A DNA stretch of 64,000 bases, from the NCBI RefSeq assembly GCF_024623325.1, contig NZ_JANJZD010000023.1:1-64000 (forward strand), written 5' to 3'. Under the pieces are notes generated by a model that did not search any database, was not told the origin of the DNA, and saw only the letters and a program-made list of their open reading frames with translations. Shown in pieces: positions 1 through 8,865 of the stretch (within the stretch, counting starts at the first letter, position 1; each line of letters starts with the position of its first letter). The DNA is from Acetatifactor muris. GTDB lineage: Bacteria > Bacillota > Clostridia > Lachnospirales > Lachnospiraceae. Both the position numbers and the translations under genes were made by a program.

Positions 1-684
1 TTCAGGGAGATCAATATGCCGGATTCTCTGGAGCAGAGTTGCGCCGTCAATAATAGCCGCCTCGTGCAGCTGCATGTCTACACCGGCCAGAGTGGCCAGA
101 TAGATGATGGCGCCGTAACCGGTTCCCTGCCACACCCCGCTCCATACGTAGAGTGAGGGAAACGCAGAGGCACTGCCCATAATATTGAGATCAAAGGTAT
201 TGTAAACAATACTACCCAACACACCGATTCTTGTATCCAGAATCAGCCTTATGATTCCCACAAAGACAACCGTAGAGATAAAGTATGGACAATAAGTGAT
301 CATCTGGACTGTTTTGCGGAATTTTGTGTATTTGGTATAATTCAGACAAAGAGCCAGGACAACGGAACAGGGAACCGTAACCAGCAGAGAATATACAGAG
401 AGCACAAGTGTGTTTCTCAGACATTCAATGAAGTTGTAGTTCTTAAAGAATTTGATAAAATGATAGAATCCGTATTGTTCTGCCCAGGGACTTCCCAAGA
501 TTCCCAAAGTCGCTTTGTAATTTTTAAAGGCAATAATGACTCCATACATGGGGCCGTATGCAAAAACAAGCAACAGTATTACCGGAGGGAGTATCATTAT
601 ATATAGTTCCCAATGGTTTTTGAAATATTTCAGCAGGCTGTTCCGGTCTGCCGGACGATGCTTTTTTATACTTTTCATTGTCAT
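1..684 (-). CDS. Sugar ABC transporter permease, LplB type (3' end cut by window edge)
   Basis: Inner-membrane subunit of a binding-protein-dependent carbohydrate importer of the LplB/YtcP group. The 228 visible residues show a basic N-terminus, a first membrane span (ELYIMILPPVILLLVFAYG), the family's typical GVIIAFKNY loop, and then several more spans. Near the window edge comes the EAA loop that contacts the ATPase (LHEAAIIDGATLLQRI). The remaining C-terminus lies outside the window. The start at 684 is preceded by an AGGAAAGGAG ribosome site. The gene follows, on the same strand, a membrane-bound AraC regulator that probably controls it. Other importer subunits should lie beyond the left edge. 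Substrate cannot be told from the permease. The family call is firm. Confidence 0.9.
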   Translation of the reverse strand, partial: MTMKSIKKHRPADRNSLLKYFKNHWELYIMILPPVILLLVFAYGPMYGVIIAFKNYKATLGILGSPWAEQYGFYHFIKFFKNYNFIECLRNTLVLSVYSLLVTVPCSVVLALCLNYTKYTKFRKTVQMITYCPYFISTVVFVGIIRLILDTRIGVLGSIVYNTFDLNIMGSASAFPSLYVWSGVWQGTGYGAIIYLATLAGVDMQLHEAAIIDGATLLQRIRHIDLPE

Positions 685-789
685 CAGTCTGTCTCCTTTC
701 CTGTTGGATTTTATTGAAGCACAGTTTCCAGGCTCTGTATATATACACTTCTCATATTGGCATATACACTTTCCCCGCGAAAAAAGGCA

Positions 790-832
790 TAAAAAAATTG
801 AATATTCACTTGCCCTGAAATGAATATTCAAT
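790..832 (-). terminator. Terminator after the AraC regulator
   Basis: Read on the minus strand, a perfect 12-bp stem (ATTGAATATTCA / TGAATATTCAAT, 12-nt loop) is followed by a run of T. It lies just downstream of the regulator stop codon and 110 bp before the permease start. The transporter is therefore probably transcribed from its own promoter between this hairpin and position 700. Confidence 0.75.
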
Positions 833-859
833 CCTGTGTTTCCCTTTATTTATGCGGGT

Positions 860-3265
860 TTATTCCCTGGAGTCAATGTTCTTCCACCCGGAGGTACTTA
901 CCCCTGTGACACGCTTAAACGCACGACAGAAGGAGTTCTCTGAAGTATACCCGGTACATGCTGCTATTTCTTTTATGGTTAAATTACCTGCTTTCAACAG
1001 TTCCTTGGCTTTATTCATCCGGACCTTTTCCACATACGCGGAGAAATTGATCCCCGTTTCCTGCTTGAATCTGCCGGACAGATAGCCTTCGTTCATCCGG
1101 AGTGCTTCTGCTGCGCTGGTCAAGGACAGACTGCTGTCTCCGAAATTCAGATTTATGTAAGCAGTGATTGCCGCCAGGTCGAAGGTTTTTTTTGTTTTTT
1201 GTTCATATACATATTGACTGGTCTGTAGATATATACTTTGTGTAATTCGGATTCGATCCAACAGATTCCCATTGTGATTCTGCTCCAGCATAAGATAATA
1301 TTCCTTGTATTGTTCTTCCTCCATTTCCAGCAATTCTATGATTTTTACCAGATTGATCTGCAGGTCGTCCAACAGCAGATTCTGCATATAGGTGCTGAAA
1401 TTACCATTGATAAAATATTGCTGGATTATCTCCTTGAAACTGACATATACTGACTCTGCTTCACCCCGCAATACCTGACGGAACAGAATCCGGCTTTTTT
1501 CCGCAGATGGATAGGAAAGAGTTTCTGCCTTCTGATTTGTATACCATAAAATGTTGGCATCAAATGTCTGGCCTATATATATGTGCATAATGGCGGCATT
1601 TTCGTAGGAAGTGCTGATGTCTGACAGATCTGACACCAGGGTACCACCATATACAGACAACAGCTTTGCTACATGGGGAAGCAACTCATTTTTTACCTTT
1701 TGTACAATTTCCTCCGTATAACATCTGTAATTTTCCTGTCTGTTCCGGGGTAAAGCGAGAATTGCAACGGCTTTATCGTGCCCATTATTCACCATCCAGA
1801 TATCCGGTAATACTTTTCTGGCAGCCTCTGTTATCGAGAGGATATATAGACTCTGGACATCTGCCTCCGGCTCAAATATTGTTTCTGTAGCTGCGTCTAA
1901 TTTGAAAATGACAACCCAGAATACTTTATCATGATAATCAAAGTGTATATATTCTGCATTTTTTCCGATATCTTCTTCCAGTTCTGCCTTTCCGTATAAC
2001 AATTGATTCAGAAAGAAATTCTCTAGATACGGTTGCTGAGATTCTATGACATCCTGCAATTCTGTATTAATGTCTTTCAACCTTTTATAAGACTTCTGCA
2101 TATGGGAAAATATGGTTTTGTGATCTAATTCGGGCCCGCTCTCCATAACATCGTTTATGTCATTTATGAGTTCATTAATCGGTTTGGCAATTTTGGTTGA
2201 CATTTTGATGCTGAGCAGGATACCTACCATGGCGGCAATGGAGATTATAAGCAACATATATAGAACTGTGGTATAACCACGGACTTTTACTGCCAGGGAT
2301 GACTGCAATGCATAGTAAGTCAGGCCGGAACGGGAGGAATGACATTGTACAAGTAAGTATTGCTCTCCCTGATACCTGACCATTTTGCAGGAGACACCTT
2401 CTGCGGATACGCTCTTGTTTTTTGTAAGATTTATGATCTCGGAAATATAATTTGAGAGACTGCCTGCATCGGCTGTATTTTCAATGGCAGTCATGGAAAT
2501 GTCTGAATCAAATAAATTATAATTTTCAAAATAAGTTACATTTCCCTGACGATCTGTAATAAACTGCACACCAGTATACGAAATGGCCGGCATAAGAGAT
2601 TCAATAGCTTCTTTCCTGATATATATTTTAATAATACATTTATCAGAAAGAGAATAGGATGTCACCGGGATTTCATATGTGAGCATGGGTAATATACTGT
2701 TTTCTGTACAAAGCTTATAATTCTGCAGAGTGGCAAGACCGTATTTGCGGGTTCTGTGCTGCTCCTGTGAATACCAGTCATCATATGTTTTGTATTGTTC
2801 TTCGTGCAGGTATATATCGTAAAAGTCTTTATAAGTGTAGGCCGCTTTGGAATTGATAACGGCTTCTCCCTTCTCAAAGAAAATGAAATAATTGAATATC
2901 TGACTATCTGAAAATGATATATCAGATAAAGTGTTCTGTAATTCTATGATTTTATATAAATTGGGATAAGAGAAGCAGTCTGTCCTGCCTGCAAACTGTC
3001 TAACTTTAGCATTATCAGCAATCAGCCGGCCAATTCGCTCCACCTCGTCTAAAAAGGTATCCACAGATTCTGCAGAATGTTCGTATTCTTCTGTAATTTT
3101 TGACACATCATCCTCTTCGATAATTTTGAGGACTCTGATAGAATAGAGAGAACATATCATCAGCGGTATAAAGAGGACGATCAGATATGTCCGCAAATAA
3201 CCTAATAATATGTTGTTTTTGTCTTTTTTTTCCGACTTTTTCAATAGTTTTCCTTTTCGCATCAT
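860..3265 (-). CDS. Membrane-anchored AraC-family transcriptional regulator
   Basis: An 801-residue one-component regulator. It has a lysine-rich N-terminus, a membrane span at about residues 20-45, and an extracytoplasmic sensor region of about 270 residues. A second span lies near residues 335-360 (TVLYMLLIISIAAMVGILLS), followed by a HAMP-like/coiled linker and a long cytoplasmic part. A C-terminal AraC DNA-binding domain (about 700-800) has two helix-turn-helix units (SLTSAAEALRMNEGYLSGRF and TIKEIAACTGYTSENSFCRAF). It matches the large YesN-like regulators that sense a ligand outside the cell and switch on the adjacent sugar importer, here the permease at 1-684. Two adjacent ATG codons (3265 and 3262) are possible starts and neither has a strong ribosome site. 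The ligand is unknown. Confidence 0.88.
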   Translation of the reverse strand: MMRKGKLLKKSEKKDKNNILLGYLRTYLIVLFIPLMICSLYSIRVLKIIEEDDVSKITEEYEHSAESVDTFLDEVERIGRLIADNAKVRQFAGRTDCFSYPNLYKIIELQNTLSDISFSDSQIFNYFIFFEKGEAVINSKAAYTYKDFYDIYLHEEQYKTYDDWYSQEQHRTRKYGLATLQNYKLCTENSILPMLTYEIPVTSYSLSDKCIIKIYIRKEAIESLMPAISYTGVQFITDRQGNVTYFENYNLFDSDISMTAIENTADAGSLSNYISEIINLTKNKSVSAEGVSCKMVRYQGEQYLLVQCHSSRSGLTYYALQSSLAVKVRGYTTVLYMLLIISIAAMVGILLSIKMSTKIAKPINELINDINDVMESGPELDHKTIFSHMQKSYKRLKDINTELQDVIESQQPYLENFFLNQLLYGKAELEEDIGKNAEYIHFDYHDKVFWVVIFKLDAATETIFEPEADVQSLYILSITEAARKVLPDIWMVNNGHDKAVAILALPRNRQENYRCYTEEIVQKVKNELLPHVAKLLSVYGGTLVSDLSDISTSYENAAIMHIYIGQTFDANILWYTNQKAETLSYPSAEKSRILFRQVLRGEAESVYVSFKEIIQQYFINGNFSTYMQNLLLDDLQINLVKIIELLEMEEEQYKEYYLMLEQNHNGNLLDRIRITQSIYLQTSQYVYEQKTKKTFDLAAITAYINLNFGDSSLSLTSAAEALRMNEGYLSGRFKQETGINFSAYVEKVRMNKAKELLKAGNLTIKEIAACTGYTSENSFCRAFKRVTGVSTSGWKNIDSRE

Positions 3266-3434
3266 TTCTTATGCGGCAAATCTGAATTTAAGGGAACATG
3301 TTTATTTTAGCAAATAAAATTTGGGTGTGCAAGTCCTTCCCGTAAAGCCGATAATTATGAAAAGACTGCAGGGCATGATTTAACCGGATTGCTTTATAAG
3401 CAAATGTGGTATGATAAATTCCGGATGTCAAACA

Positions 3435-3463
3435 GTGACTTTTCAATTCTGCTTTGCTATAAT
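3435..3463 (+). promoter_or_regulatory. Probable sigma-A promoter for the response regulator module
   Basis: GTGACT, a 17-bp spacer and a perfect TATAAT, about 80 bp upstream of the response regulator start. The -10 is consensus and the -35 is weaker (4 of 6), which would suit activator control. Confidence 0.5.
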
Positions 3464-3544
3464 GACTGTGTGATAAATGATTAATAGTTTCAGGATATGC
3501 AGAGTTATGAACATTATATTTTGCAGCGTGGAAATGAGGCCGAA

Positions 3545-4228
3545 ATGAATAACAAATTATTGATTGTGGAAGATGAGACGAGTATCAACAAACTGCTGGC
3601 AGATTTGCTGAGCGAAGAGGGATATCTGCCGGTACAGGCTTATTCCGGGACGGAGGCGCTGCTTCTGTTGGAAGCACAGCAGCCGGATCTGATTCTGCTG
3701 GATCTGATGTTGCCGGGATTGTCAGGAGAAGAACTGCTGCAAAAGATCCGGACAGAGTTAAATTGCGATATTCCGGTACTGATTCTTTCTGCAAAGGGAG
3801 ACCGGAGAAATAAAGTGAACCTTCTGAAAACAGGGGCGGATGATTATATTGAGAAACCTTTTGAGCCGGATGAAGTGATCGCCAGGATCCAGGCGGCACT
3901 CAGGCGCGGCGGGACGACGACCGGGGGACAGAAGGCGTTGCGTTATAAGGAAGTGAAGCTTTATCCTGAGTCCAGGAAGGTGACTGTAAATGATAATGAG
4001 CTGGCATTGACAGCACATGAATATGAACTTCTTTTTCTGCTGCTGCAGAACCCCGGGAAGGTATATTCCAGAGAAAACCTTTATGAACTGGTGTGGCAGG
4101 GCGGCTATTATGGGGAAAATAATACGGTCAATGTCCATGTGAGTAATCTGCGGAAGAAGATTCGGGATGCCGGCTGTGGAGAAGAATATATTCGGACAGT
4201 ATATGGCATCGGCTTTAAACTGGGATAA
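3545..4228 (+). CDS. OmpR-family response regulator
   Basis: A 227-residue two-component response regulator. It has an N-terminal receiver with the acidic pocket in LLIVEDE, the phosphoacceptor aspartate in LILLDLMLPG, the switch residues in LILSAKGD and the lysine in DDYIEKPF. A C-terminal winged helix follows (ENNTVNVHVSNLRKKI and the RTVYGIGFKL end). The reading frame is open upstream to 3497, but the ATG at 3545 has a GAGG-type ribosome site and begins the canonical receiver, so it is preferred. It is first in a module with an ABC ATPase, an ABC-2 permease and a sensor kinase. This is the arrangement of cell-envelope/antimicrobial-peptide response systems in Firmicutes, and the regulator probably controls the transporter behind it. 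Confidence 0.92.
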   Translation: MNNKLLIVEDETSINKLLADLLSEEGYLPVQAYSGTEALLLLEAQQPDLILLDLMLPGLSGEELLQKIRTELNCDIPVLILSAKGDRRNKVNLLKTGADDYIEKPFEPDEVIARIQAALRRGGTTTGGQKALRYKEVKLYPESRKVTVNDNELALTAHEYELLFLLLQNPGKVYSRENLYELVWQGGYYGENNTVNVHVSNLRKKIRDAGCGEEYIRTVYGIGFKLG

Positions 4229-4496
4229 GGCTGAAAAGGCACAGATTTTTCCGGAGATACAAAATTCTTTACAACTTCTTTAAAGGTTATTTATGACTTA
4301 TTCATACCGCAGGTATTATGATACATCTGTCGGCTGAAGTGTGAAAAGATTAAGGGGCATGCCTGGAAATGAGAAAACACCTGGCCGGCAGATGTTGCAG
4401 AAAGCTGAAACGGCCGGCAGAATTTGCGCTGGAACAGGAGCCGCGGCCCTGTTGACAACAAAGCTGCTGTCCGTTCAGGAACAGGAGGTTCGAGGA

Positions 4497-5420
4497 ATGA
4501 GTCATTATGTGATAGAGACCAGCCAGGTCTCAAAATCTTATGGTTCCGTTCTGGCGCTGGACAAAGTAAGCCTGCGGGTGAGGGAGGGAAGTATCTATGG
4601 TCTCATAGGCGACAATGGCGCCGGGAAATCCACGTTTTTAAAATTGCTGGCAGGCCATGTATTCTGTACGGAAGGAGAAATACGGCTGTTTGATCAGTAT
4701 GAGGAGAAAGAACTCCGGCGCAGCCGCAGGCAGATGGGATTTATGATTGAACAGCCAGGATTATTTCCGGGGATGTCCGCGGAAAAGGTGCTGGAGTACT
4801 ATCGTATCCAGAAAGGTGTCCCCGGAAAAGGGAAGACAGAGGAAATGCTGAAGCTTACCGGAATCTGGGAAAAACGGAAATGCAAATGCAGGAAACTGTC
4901 CATGGGACAGAAGCAGCGTCTGGGTCTGGCGATTGCCATGATCGGGGAACCCGGACTGCTGGTTCTGGACGAGCCCATCAACGGACTGGACCCCAGCGGC
5001 ATTATAGAATTCCGCAGGCTGCTACATCGTTTGAATGCGGAAAAGGGGATCACCATACTGCTCTCCAGCCACATTCTGTCGGAATTGCAACAGACGGCAG
5101 ACACCTTCGGATTCCTGAGCAGGGGCAGGCTGCTGGAAGAAATCACAGCCGAAGATCTGGCGGAAAAGTGTATGGATTATCTGGATATCAAAGTATCTGA
5201 CACGGAAACGTTCGCGGCTCTACTGGAAAAGTACTTTCCGGAAGAAGGCTTCAGAGTCCTGCCGGAGCAGACCATACAGATTGCTCATCCGCGGAGAGAA
5301 CCGGAAAGCTACAGCAGGCTGGCCGCGGAGAATGGACTATATCTGCGGGGACTGGAGAGAAAGCGGGCTTCTCTGGAGGATTATTATATCAATCTGAAAA
5401 AGGGTGTCAGGCATGTGTAA
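4497..5420 (+). CDS. ABC transporter ATP-binding protein (peptide/antibiotic export type)
   Basis: A 307-residue cytoplasmic ATPase. It has Walker A GDNGAGKST, a signature LSMGQKQRL, Walker B LLVLDEPINGLDP and a switch histidine in LLSSHILSEL. A family-typical C-terminal tail of about 90 residues follows, and the whole resembles BcrA/lantibiotic-immunity ATPases. The frame is open 52 codons further upstream, but the ATG at 4497 directly follows AGGAGG and starts the conserved N-terminus (VIETSQVSKSYG), so it is taken as the start. It lies 270 bp after the response regulator and 21 bp before its permease. The gap before it contains an ATACC-GCA-GGTAT inverted repeat at 4304-4316 that could be a regulator site. 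Confidence 0.92.
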   Translation: MSHYVIETSQVSKSYGSVLALDKVSLRVREGSIYGLIGDNGAGKSTFLKLLAGHVFCTEGEIRLFDQYEEKELRRSRRQMGFMIEQPGLFPGMSAEKVLEYYRIQKGVPGKGKTEEMLKLTGIWEKRKCKCRKLSMGQKQRLGLAIAMIGEPGLLVLDEPINGLDPSGIIEFRRLLHRLNAEKGITILLSSHILSELQQTADTFGFLSRGRLLEEITAEDLAEKCMDYLDIKVSDTETFAALLEKYFPEEGFRVLPEQTIQIAHPRREPESYSRLAAENGLYLRGLERKRASLEDYYINLKKGVRHV

Positions 5421-5441
5421 GACATGCAGGAAGGAGGAATC

Positions 5442-6224
5442 ATGTTAAATTATATAAAAAGTGAGCTCTACAGAGCCTTCCACAGCAAAGAAATTCACGA
5501 GACCGCAATTGTTCTGACTGTACTGGTCTTTCTGATGAATCTGATTTTACGTCTGTTCAGCAGTATGGATCATTTCCGTTATGGAATTACCTCTTTTTCC
5601 TATTCCATGCTGGTAGCCGGTCCGATGATATATTGCTATGGGGCAGGAGACGTGGCGGTAATGCTGTATGAGGCGGATAACAGAAACGGCACCAGGGGTA
5701 ACAGCATTGCCTGTGGGATATCCCGAATTGAGATTTTCGCAGGGAAATGTATTGTCAGTCTGCTTACGTCTCTGGGGATACTGTTGATTGTCATGCCTGT
5801 CTATATTGCCAGTGCGGTACTGCTTCTGCCAAAGGAGGGACCTGTGGAAATAAAAGATTTGCTGCTGGAAATCCCGGCGGTTTCCCTGGTTGCCGCGGCA
5901 GCACTGATTCTTGCAATAGTACTTCTGGAAGTATACGACAAAGTGCTGGTAAGCATCCTGATATGGTTGGGGCTGCTGGTATTTATCCCAAAAGCTCTGC
6001 TGTTAGCGGGAATGTACCTGTCAGATCAATCGGCCATTTTGCTGAATATAGCCAGATGGCTGCCGGCTAACTTTTTCTCTGTGGAAATGCAGGTTACCAT
6101 GAGTGAATGTATTACCATATGGAGTACGCCGGAAGGAATGGCGAAATGTGTGATTTCCGGCGTACTGGGAATTCTTATCTTTAGTATTGCAGGTGTATTG
6201 TCGCTGAGAAAAAGGGATATTTAG
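5442..6224 (+). CDS. ABC-2 type membrane permease
   Basis: A 260-residue integral membrane partner of the preceding ATPase. It has about six hydrophobic spans (for example VLTVLVFLMNLILRL, IVSLLTSLGILLIVM, ALILAIVLL and a final VISGVLGILIFSIAGVLSL), as in BcrB/ABC-2 permeases with no extracellular domain. The start at 5442 is chosen over an in-frame ATG at 5424 because AAGGAGG lies immediately upstream. The next gene, a kinase, begins 2 bp after its stop, so the two are cotranslated. With the ATPase it should form an exporter or self-protection pump. The substrate is not evident. Confidence 0.85.
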   Translation: MLNYIKSELYRAFHSKEIHETAIVLTVLVFLMNLILRLFSSMDHFRYGITSFSYSMLVAGPMIYCYGAGDVAVMLYEADNRNGTRGNSIACGISRIEIFAGKCIVSLLTSLGILLIVMPVYIASAVLLLPKEGPVEIKDLLLEIPAVSLVAAAALILAIVLLEVYDKVLVSILIWLGLLVFIPKALLLAGMYLSDQSAILLNIARWLPANFFSVEMQVTMSECITIWSTPEGMAKCVISGVLGILIFSIAGVLSLRKRDI

Positions 6225-6226
6225 AG

Positions 6227-7264
6227 ATGCTTATTCTGATTTTGGCTGTAGCAGCAGGCCTGTATTTTTCCGTCCGCTATCTGCTGTTGAAGCATGCATT
6301 GCGGGAACTGAACAGAGAATTGGCGGGTATCCGGTGTGATATTGACGCAAACAAAATCCTCCATCTGCCTGTGCCGGACCGGGAACTGGAAAAACTGGCG
6401 GAATCCATAAACGGCACTCTGGAAGAGGGGCGGCGGGAACGTGTGGAATATGGGAAGCGGGAAAGGGAATTTCAGAAGCAGATTGAGAATATCAGCCATG
6501 ACCTGAGGACGCCGTTAACCGTAATTCTGGGCTATCTGAAATGGAACCGCAGATTTCAGGAGGACTGTGAGCATGGGGAGTGCTCTGCCCGGATGGAGGA
6601 ATCCCTGGAAACAATTGAGAGAAATGCCCGGAAAATGGAAAGGCTGGTTTCGCAGTTTTATGAATATTCCCGGCTGACTGCTGTGGAGGAAGGCTATGAA
6701 ATGCAGGAGGCAGATGCGGGCAGAATCCTGAGAGAAAGCCTTGCAGATAATTCTCTGATACTGGAGAAAGCCTGTCTGCAGGTAAGCTGTGAACTGCCGG
6801 AACATGCCGTGACAGTGTGGGGAAATGCGGAAGCGCTGGAGCGGATTTTTACCAACCTTTTTCAGAACGCAGGACGATATGCCCACAGTTTTCTGCACAT
6901 TTACAGGGAGGAAGAGGCCGGACAGGTCCGTATTTTCTTTGTCAATGATACGGAGAATCTGAAGGCGGAACAGGTGTCTGACCTTTTTAAACGGTTTTAC
7001 CAGACAGATCGCTCCAGAGGACAGGCTGGGTCCGGGCTGGGACTGACCATTGCCAGAACACTGGCGGAGAGAATGGGAGGAGAATTGAAGGCGGAAGTTA
7101 TGGTAAGACATGGAGACAAAGAGCCGGGCAGAACGGAAGAAAACGTCGGGGGCAGAGCGCCAAAAGGGACAGGAGAAACCGCCGGGAGGGATGAAACAGG
7201 AAAAATTCTGCGTCTGACTTTGATATTGAGAAAAACTTTGACGGCGGCAGATGGGATTGAATAA
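6227..7264 (+). CDS. Sensor histidine kinase of the ABC-exporter module
   Basis: A 345-residue kinase with only one short N-terminal membrane span (residues 1-22) and no extracellular sensing domain. It then has a helical linker, a dimerization/phosphoacceptor helix (ENISHDLRTPLTVILGYL), an N-box (IFTNLFQNAGRYA) and a G-box (GSGLGLTIARTLAERMGG). A charged, low-complexity insert of about 40 residues (RHGDKEPGRTEENVGG) sits just before the last strand. Small-sensor kinases beside an ABC exporter usually read the state of the transporter itself. It presumably phosphorylates the response regulator at 3545. The downstream 170 bp carry the promoter of glutamine synthetase. Confidence 0.9.
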   Translation: MLILILAVAAGLYFSVRYLLLKHALRELNRELAGIRCDIDANKILHLPVPDRELEKLAESINGTLEEGRRERVEYGKREREFQKQIENISHDLRTPLTVILGYLKWNRRFQEDCEHGECSARMEESLETIERNARKMERLVSQFYEYSRLTAVEEGYEMQEADAGRILRESLADNSLILEKACLQVSCELPEHAVTVWGNAEALERIFTNLFQNAGRYAHSFLHIYREEEAGQVRIFFVNDTENLKAEQVSDLFKRFYQTDRSRGQAGSGLGLTIARTLAERMGGELKAEVMVRHGDKEPGRTEENVGGRAPKGTGETAGRDETGKILRLTLILRKTLTAADGIE

Positions 7265-7302
7265 ACGCAATAATGTAGAATAAAGTATTTTACTGCACCT
7301 TC

Positions 7303-7332
7303 TTGACAGAGCTTACATCAATGACATATGAT
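7303..7332 (+). promoter_or_regulatory. Strong sigma-A promoter for glutamine synthetase
   Basis: Perfect TTGACA, an 18-bp spacer and TATGAT, about 100 bp before the gene. The leader contains a GC-rich imperfect hairpin (about 7339-7372) without a T run. Confidence 0.7.
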
Positions 7333-7434
7333 AAAAAAGGGAGTAGCCCGGCTGAAGGCCCGGCTGCTGCGAAATTATAACTTGCAGGCTGAAAGCGTAA
7401 AATGTGCAGAATGCGGAAAGGTATGGTAACTTTA

Positions 7435-8865
7435 ATGGACAAAGTCGAAAAAATTACAAAATTATGCCAGGAGAAGCAGGTCCGTATGATAGACTTCAAG
7501 ATGACGGATATAGACGGACGCTGGAGACACATCACGATTCCTGTGGAACGGTTTGGCGTGGATACTTTTACCTATGGTATCGGTTTTGACGGTTCCAATT
7601 ATGGCTATGCACCCATTGAGAAGAGTGATATGGTATTTCTGCCAGACCCGGATACCGCCTATGTGGACCCTTTTGCAGAGGTGCCTACTCTGACTATGTG
7701 CGGTAACGTATGTACTATCGGAAAAGGGGAGAACAGGCCTTTTGACCAGTATCCGAAGAATGTCAGTCTGCGTGCTGTGGAATATATGAAGGAAAGCGGA
7801 ATTGCGGACAGAATGGTGATCGGACCGGAATTCGAATTCTATCTTTTCGACAGTGCCCGCTTCGAAGTGACGTCCAGACAGTGCGGCTACCGCATTAATA
7901 CCAGGCAGGCGGACTGGAATCACAGCCTGGATACGCCGGGCAATAACGGCTATGAAGTGCCTCACAAAGGCGGGTATCATGTGGCGGCGCCCCAGGATGT
8001 GGGATATGACCTGCGCAGCCGGATGTGCATGATGATGGAAGACTGGGGAATTCGGGTGAAATACCACCACCACGAGGTGGGAGGACCGGGCCAGATGGAG
8101 ATTGAGGTGGAGCTTGCCGACATGCCTGCCATGGCGGACAATACCATGATTATCAAATACATCATTAAGAATCTGGCGGCACGGGAGGGTAAGACAGCCA
8201 CTTTTCTGCCCAAACCCATTTATCAGGAAGCGGGCAGCGGAATGCATGTACATATGCTGCTTCTCAAGGATGGACAGCCTTTGTTCTATGACGAGAAAGG
8301 CTATTCCGGGCTAAGTCGTACCGCACATTATTTTATTGGGGGCCTGCTGAAGCATATTGCTTCCCTGTGTGCTTTCACCAATCCTTCCACCAATTCTTTC
8401 AAGAGGCTGGTGCCGGGATACGAGGCGCCTGTGACCATCGGATATGCCACTTCCAACCGCAGCGCGGTAATCCGGATTCCGGCCTATGCCAAATCTCCGG
8501 AAACGAAGCGTTTCGAACTGCGCAATCCTGATGCCACAGCCAACCCTTACTATGCTTATGCGGCCATATTAATGGCCGGACTGGACGGGATTGAGAAGCA
8601 GATCGACCCGGCGGAGCACGGCTGGGGACCGTACGATTTTAATCTGTATACACTTTCAGAAGAGGAACAGAAGAAGATAAAAGGACTGCCGAAGTCTCTG
8701 GGCGAAGCATTGGATGCGCTGGAAGCTGATCATGATTACCTGACGAAGGGCGGTGTCTTCCCGCAGCGCCTGATTGATGTGTGGGTGGCGAGGAAGCGGG
8801 AAGAAGTGAGAAAGCTGGAGCAGATTCCCAATCCGGCGGAGTTTCGGATGTATTATGATTTATAA
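7435..8865 (+). CDS. glnA: Glutamine synthetase, type I family
   Basis: Makes glutamine from glutamate, ammonia and ATP, the main entry of ammonium in the cytoplasm. The 476 residues show the N-terminal beta-grasp (MIDFKMTDIDGRWRHITIP), the GIGFDGS loop, and the metal-ligand signatures GPEFEFYLFD and MEIEVELADMPAMADN. The ATP/glutamate region follows (GSGMHVHMLL, NPSTNSFKRLVPGYEAP, NRSAVIRIP, KRFELRNPDATANPY). It is somewhat longer than the roughly 445-residue GSI-alpha form. Starts at 7402 and 7423 are also in frame. The ATG at 7435 begins the conserved sequence and has GGAAAGG about 13 bp upstream, so the start is not certain. The gene stands alone. Its last 13 bp overlap the end of the convergent membrane-protein gene, with no terminator between them. 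Confidence 0.93.
   Translation: MDKVEKITKLCQEKQVRMIDFKMTDIDGRWRHITIPVERFGVDTFTYGIGFDGSNYGYAPIEKSDMVFLPDPDTAYVDPFAEVPTLTMCGNVCTIGKGENRPFDQYPKNVSLRAVEYMKESGIADRMVIGPEFEFYLFDSARFEVTSRQCGYRINTRQADWNHSLDTPGNNGYEVPHKGGYHVAAPQDVGYDLRSRMCMMMEDWGIRVKYHHHEVGGPGQMEIEVELADMPAMADNTMIIKYIIKNLAAREGKTATFLPKPIYQEAGSGMHVHMLLLKDGQPLFYDEKGYSGLSRTAHYFIGGLLKHIASLCAFTNPSTNSFKRLVPGYEAPVTIGYATSNRSAVIRIPAYAKSPETKRFELRNPDATANPYYAYAAILMAGLDGIEKQIDPAEHGWGPYDFNLYTLSEEEQKKIKGLPKSLGEALDALEADHDYLTKGGVFPQRLIDVWVARKREEVRKLEQIPNPAEFRMYYDL

Noticed and set aside
4341..4496. 52-codon in-frame extension of the ABC ATPase
   Set aside because: The extension lacks any domain similarity, and the ATG at 4497 has a strong ribosome site and begins the conserved sequence.
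7339..7372. GC-rich hairpin in the glutamine synthetase leader as an ANTAR-type or riboswitch element
   Set aside because: It is a single imperfect stem with no second hexaloop hairpin, no ANTAR protein gene nearby and no T run, so no regulatory class can be claimed.
7462..8253. 263-codon minus-strand frame inside glnA
   Set aside because: It is antisense to highly conserved glutamine synthetase codons, with a composition rich in His/Arg typical of a shadow.
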